A DNA stretch of 16,892 nucleotides. Origin: Calditrichota bacterium (GTDB taxonomy: Bacteria; Calditrichota; Calditrichia; RBG-13-44-9; J075). The notes beneath the pieces were generated by a model. It saw only the letters and a list, made by a program, of their open reading frames with translations, did not search any database and had not been told where the DNA came from. Numbering within the stretch: position 1 is the first letter of the stretch; every line of letters starts with the position of its first letter. Positions 14,301 to 16,892 of this stretch are shown in pieces. The position numbers were made by a program, and so were the translations under genes. The stretch spans positions 1-16,892 of the forward strand of contig JAJRYW010000115.1 in assembly GCA_024275555.1 (NCBI GenBank), given 5' to 3'.

Positions 14301-14437
14301 GCGCTTTCGCGCATTTTAGCGCGAAAGCACGCTGTCTTTGACAAAGTAAAGGGACATCCCGGCCAACCGGGACTGTCGATGGAGACCCCCAAAGGGGCTA
14401 AAACGCATGATCTCGTTTTGTTAACCAAGGAGTTTAC
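14301..14437 (+). promoter_or_regulatory. Intercistronic stem-loop cluster between the two exbD genes
   Basis: Three hairpins lie in 137 bases. A perfect 10-bp stem GCTTTCGCGC (14303-14312) with GCGCGAAAGC (14319-14328) has a 6-base loop and begins 2 bases after the exbD stop. TCCCGG-CCAA-CCGGGA follows at 14357-14372. A short CCCC-AAA-GGGG comes at 14387-14397. None has a T-run, so these look like RNA stability or processing elements that set the ratio of the ExbB/ExbD products, not terminators. AAGGAG (14427-14432) then serves the next gene. Confidence 0.6.
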
Positions 14438-14857
14438 ATGTCAGTAAAAATCCAAAGAAAGTCGCAATTGAAAATCTCGGTGCCAACCGCATCGATGCCG
14501 GACATTATCTTCCAATTGCTCATTTTCTTTATGGTTACCACGGTCTTACGTCAATACACCGGATTGCAGGTCAAACTCCCTGAAGCGAAAATGGTTCAAA
14601 AATTGGAAAGTAAGCGTAACGTCTCAACCATCTGGATCGACAAACAAAACCGGGTGGTGATCGACGACGTTTCCATTACCAAACTTTCCGATTTACGCAC
14701 AATCGCTTATAACAAGCTTCTGGAAAATCCCCGCCTGGTGATCTCTCTGAAAGTGGATGAGGAAGCCGACATGGGAATTGTTGTTGATGTACAACAGGAG
14801 CTCAGGAAAGCCAATACACTACGTGTAAACTACTCTGCACACCAGAGTATATCGTAA
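14438..14857 (+). CDS. exbD: ExbD/TolR family biopolymer transport protein, second copy
   Basis: 139 residues, same plan as the first copy but diverged: a basic N-terminus, a membrane segment at about 20-38 (MPDIIFQLLIFFMVTTVL) with the conserved Asp (D22), and a periplasmic domain (VSTIWIDKQNRVVIDDVSI, LVISLKVDEEADMGIVVDV). The Gln in the segment (Q26) and the arginine after it (R39) distinguish it from copy one. It is probably a second subunit of the same ExbB-ExbD motor, giving a hetero-oligomer, as inferred for other FCB operons with two ExbD genes. AAGGAG is 5 bases before the ATG. The TonB-like gene follows after 13 bases, its ribosome binding site overlapping this stop. Confidence 0.92.
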   Translation: MSVKIQRKSQLKISVPTASMPDIIFQLLIFFMVTTVLRQYTGLQVKLPEAKMVQKLESKRNVSTIWIDKQNRVVIDDVSITKLSDLRTIAYNKLLENPRLVISLKVDEEADMGIVVDVQQELRKANTLRVNYSAHQSIS

Positions 14858-14870
14858 GGAGAAGTAACCA

Positions 14871-15512
14871 ATGGCTCATAGAAAATTATTGTACACCAAC
14901 CCGGAAGTCGATTTGCGGCGCAAATATCCGAAATGGTTTGATATGGCGATGGTGATCGCAATTCTGCTTACTGCGCTCATCTTTTACGCCTTTAAGCGCT
15001 TCGAGTCGACCGTGCAGTTGGAGAAAGTTCAGGATCAGGAAATCAAGATGGAGCAAATTCCACCGACTCAGCAGATCCAAAAACCGCCTCCCCCTGCCAA
15101 ACCGAAAATTCCGGTTGAGTCCTAAGATGAAGATATTCCGGAAGATTTAACGATTGAAGAAGAACAGTTCGACTTTGAGCAGGAAGTGGAAGAACTGCCC
15201 CCGCCGCCGGAAGAAGAAGAACCGATTGTACCGTTCTTCGCCCTCTCCGAAAAACCGGTGGAAATTAAACGCGTAAATCCGGTCTACCCGGAATTGGCGA
15301 AGAAAGCCGGCATCGAAGGCACTGTGGTGGTAAAAGTGCTGGTGAATACCAAAGGCGATGTGGAAAAAGTCGAAATACTGAAATCCCATCCCCTCTTAGA
15401 CGAAGCCGCCGTCAATGCTGCCAAACAGTTCAAGTTCAAACCGGGTAAACAGCGCGACCGCTATGTGAAAGTCTGGGTAAGTATTCCCTTCAATTTCCGC
15501 TTAAAAAAATAA
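14871..15512 (+). pseudogene. tonB: TonB-like energy transducer gene interrupted by in-frame TAA
   Basis: The reading frame from ATG 14871 to TAA 15512 would encode about 213 residues. A membrane anchor lies at about 24-41 (MAMVIAILLTALIFYAF), then a Pro/Gln/Lys-rich linker (EQIPPTQQIQKPPPPAKPK), an acidic stretch and a complete TonB C-terminal domain (VNPVYPELAKKAGIEGTVVV through FKFKPGKQRDRYVKVWVS). Codon 85 is TAA (15123-15125) and the frame continues unchanged behind it with sensible acidic codons, so this is a nonsense change, not a frameshift. One base (T for G) would restore a Glu codon that fits the acidic run. As read, the first product (84 residues) has the anchor only. The downstream part could restart at GTG 15186 but would lack any anchor. 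TonB would link ExbB/ExbD to outer-membrane receptors. Sequence error is a fair alternative to true inactivation. The gene ends the operon before a strong terminator. Confidence 0.85.
15186..15512 (+). CDS. TonB C-terminal domain fragment, possible restart product
   Basis: If translation restarts after the in-frame TAA, GTG at 15186 gives 108 residues: a Pro/Glu-rich lead (ELPPPPEEEEPIVPF) and a full TonB C-terminal domain, but no membrane anchor or signal peptide. The upstream GCAGGA is a poor ribosome binding site. Such a product could not do the normal TonB job, so this is listed only as the way an automated annotation might show the gene. Confidence 0.3.
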   Translation: MEELPPPPEEEEPIVPFFALSEKPVEIKRVNPVYPELAKKAGIEGTVVVKVLVNTKGDVEKVEILKSHPLLDEAAVNAAKQFKFKPGKQRDRYVKVWVSIPFNFRLKK

Positions 15513-15537
15513 AGAATTTGTTCTAAATGACTATAAT

Positions 15538-15570
15538 AAAAGGCAGTGTGAATTTCACACTGCCTTTTTT
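15538..15570 (+). terminator. Strong intrinsic terminator of the exb-tonB operon
   Basis: A perfect 14-bp stem, AAAAGGCAGTGTGA (15538-15551) with TCACACTGCCTTTT (15555-15568), a 3-base loop and six T (15565-15570), 25 bases after the tonB stop. It would also work in part on the other strand. Confidence 0.94.
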
Positions 15571-15590
15571 CATTAACCGAGTTCAGATTT

Positions 15591-15596
15591 GGGAGG
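15591..15596 (+). promoter_or_regulatory. Ribosome binding site that sets the nucleotidyltransferase start
   Basis: GGGAGG lies 4 bases before ATG 15601. A TTG at 15589 in the same frame would place this site inside the coding region, so ATG 15601 is chosen. Confidence 0.65.
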
Positions 15597-15600
15597 CGCG

Positions 15601-16836
15601 ATGCGCTTTTTTCTGTTTGAAGACTCCTTCTATCGTAATTTGCTTCCGTTGGTATATTTCCGGCCGGTGTGGGAACTGCGTTGCGGTATGTTCACGCTCC
15701 GCGAGCGATTTGAGCGGTGTTTCGGAGAACCTGCCGGTTACCTGACCCGGACTTATCTGCTGAATCACTTTCTCAAAAAACCTCCCTTTTCGGCCAGCTT
15801 TACCGGGGATGACGAGATGCTCCTGGTCAACGGCCGCTGGCTGGCCGAAGACTCCCACAAAGATATGCTGCTGGAGTTGGCCCCCGGCCAGGCCTTTATG
15901 GCCGGAAGCGAACTGGCGGCCTGCCGCATTACCGCCCGGCAATTAGACGGCTGTCTTGACCGGGGTGTGTTGATCCCCGGGCGTATTCTGGCGCACCTGG
16001 ATGTCCATCCGATTGCCGTCTCCCTGATCCGTTTTCCCTGGGATGCGGTGTTGCAAAACGGGGAGTTGCTGGAAAACGATATGGAGGCCAGCGATCATTT
16101 GGGCCGCCTGGAAGGACAAATCTACCCCGGCGTGCACCTGCTAAAAGAAAATAAAATCCGTATTGCCCCCGGCGCCGTCCTAAAACCCGGCGTGGTGATC
16201 GACGCCGAGCATGGCCCGGTCTGGATCGATGAAGAGGCGGTAATTATGGCCAACGCAGTCATCGAAGGACCGGTGTACATCGGCAAAAAATCAACCATAA
16301 AAATCGGGGCGAAGATTTACGAAAACACCACTATCGGCCCGGTGTGCAAGGTTGGCGGAGAAGTGGAAGAGAGCATCTTCCAGGGATATTCCAACAAGCA
16401 GCACGATGGCTTCCTGGGCCATTCCTTTGTTGCGCCCTGGGTTAACCTGGGGGCGGACACCAACAACTCGGACCTGAAAAACAATTACAGCAATGTAACC
16501 GCCTTCATCAACGGCGAGCCGGTGGACACCGGGCAGCGGTTTGTCGGGCTGGCCATCGGGGATCACTCCAAATGCGCCATCAACACCATGTTTAACACCG
16601 GTGCGGTGGTGGGGGTGTGCTGCAATCTTTTTGGCGCCGGGATGCCGCCCAAGTTTGTTCCCTCCTTTTCCTGGGGCGGGGCGGAGCAGCTCAGCCCGTT
16701 TAATTTTGATAAATGCCTCGAGATCGCCCGGGTGGTGATGAGCAGACGGAAAATCAAGTTTACCGACGACGACCTGGCCATTTTTGAGGCCGTCAAGGAG
16801 TTGGCCGCAGTAACCGAGACGGGCAGCCTGCTTTAA
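15601..16836 (+). CDS. GlmU-like putative sugar nucleotidyltransferase with left-handed beta-helix
   Basis: 411 residues. The N-terminal part (1-185) matches the NTP_transf_4 type of sugar nucleotidyltransferase: FFLFEDSFYRNLLPLVYFRPVWELRCGM, which replaces the Gly-rich LAAGxGTR loop of GlmU and RmlA. The C-terminal part (about 185-350) is a left-handed beta-helix with hexapeptide turns (IAPGAVLKPGVVID, AVIMANAVIEGPVYIG, GAKIYENTTIGP) and then a loop (GADTNNSDLKNNYSNV) seen in this family. It probably makes a nucleotide sugar for envelope or storage polysaccharide; substrate and any acyltransferase role are unknown. It sits directly behind the exb-tonB terminator (31 bases from the last T to the ATG), so its promoter must overlap that terminator or lie upstream. 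It is complete; 56 bases remain to the window end, in which I see nothing. Confidence 0.87.
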   Translation: MRFFLFEDSFYRNLLPLVYFRPVWELRCGMFTLRERFERCFGEPAGYLTRTYLLNHFLKKPPFSASFTGDDEMLLVNGRWLAEDSHKDMLLELAPGQAFMAGSELAACRITARQLDGCLDRGVLIPGRILAHLDVHPIAVSLIRFPWDAVLQNGELLENDMEASDHLGRLEGQIYPGVHLLKENKIRIAPGAVLKPGVVIDAEHGPVWIDEEAVIMANAVIEGPVYIGKKSTIKIGAKIYENTTIGPVCKVGGEVEESIFQGYSNKQHDGFLGHSFVAPWVNLGADTNNSDLKNNYSNVTAFINGEPVDTGQRFVGLAIGDHSKCAINTMFNTGAVVGVCCNLFGAGMPPKFVPSFSWGGAEQLSPFNFDKCLEIARVVMSRRKIKFTDDDLAIFEAVKELAAVTETGSLL

Positions 16837-16892
16837 ACGGATTGGATAACTTACCGGGAAATGATTATTTGACGAAATCGGCGCCATCGATG

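Noticed and set aside
14303..14328. Hairpin after the first exbD as an intrinsic terminator
   Set aside because: The stem is strong but is followed by ACGCTG, not a T-run, and the operon plainly continues.
14338..14343. TTGACA between the two exbD genes as an internal promoter
   Set aside because: No -10-like hexamer is found at 16-19 bases downstream; the region there is GC-rich hairpin sequence.
15123..15125. TAA as a recoded sense codon
   Set aside because: TAA ends many other genes in the window normally (for example the PAS kinase, the exbB gene and the second exbD gene), so genome-wide recoding is excluded.

Overview
The window looks like chromosomal DNA of a Gram-negative bacterium, probably from the FCB-related lineages (Calditrichota or a neighbouring phylum). 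That placement is inference. It rests on the combination of an MglA-type GTPase with several roadblock/DUF4388 proteins, a pyruvoyl-dependent arginine decarboxylase, an ExbB-ExbD-ExbD-TonB set, a CtpA-type protease and an NTP_transf_4/left-handed beta-helix sugar nucleotidyltransferase. No rRNA, tRNA, CRISPR array, IS element or phage gene is visible.

Layout. 1-421 is non-coding and holds a long inverted repeat and small dyads. 422-2632 (minus) encodes a GAF-containing hybrid histidine kinase with a C-terminal receiver. 2633-3248 is a divergent intergenic region. 3249-9441 (plus) is one tightly packed, partly overlapping operon: PAS histidine kinase, single-domain response regulator, DUF4388-roadblock protein, tandem DUF4388-like protein, small roadblock-like protein, winged-helix-like protein, HAMP membrane sensor without an output domain, MglB-like roadblock protein and MglA-like GTPase. 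It ends at a textbook terminator (9466-9498). 9517-11023 holds a membrane-anchored HExxH protein followed by arginine decarboxylase. 11024-11454 is non-coding. 11455-13053 is a carboxy-terminal processing protease. 13257-15512 is the ExbB/ExbD/ExbD/TonB energy-transduction operon, ending at a second strong terminator. 15601-16836 is a GlmU-like sugar nucleotidyltransferase.

The most interesting region is the nine-gene operon. It joins a two-component pair to a Ras-like GTPase and a set of GTPase-partner (roadblock) and DUF4388 proteins. This resembles in logic the actinobacterial conservons (kinase + roadblock + GTPase) and the MglA/MglB polarity switch, but has more adaptor-like parts and a separate membrane HAMP sensor. 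The link to polarity, motility or gene control is inference.

The second notable point is that the tonB-like gene (14871-15512) is interrupted by an in-frame TAA at 15123-15125. The stop separates the membrane anchor from an otherwise intact TonB C-terminal domain, with the reading frame continuing unchanged. It is either a recent nonsense mutation or a sequence error.
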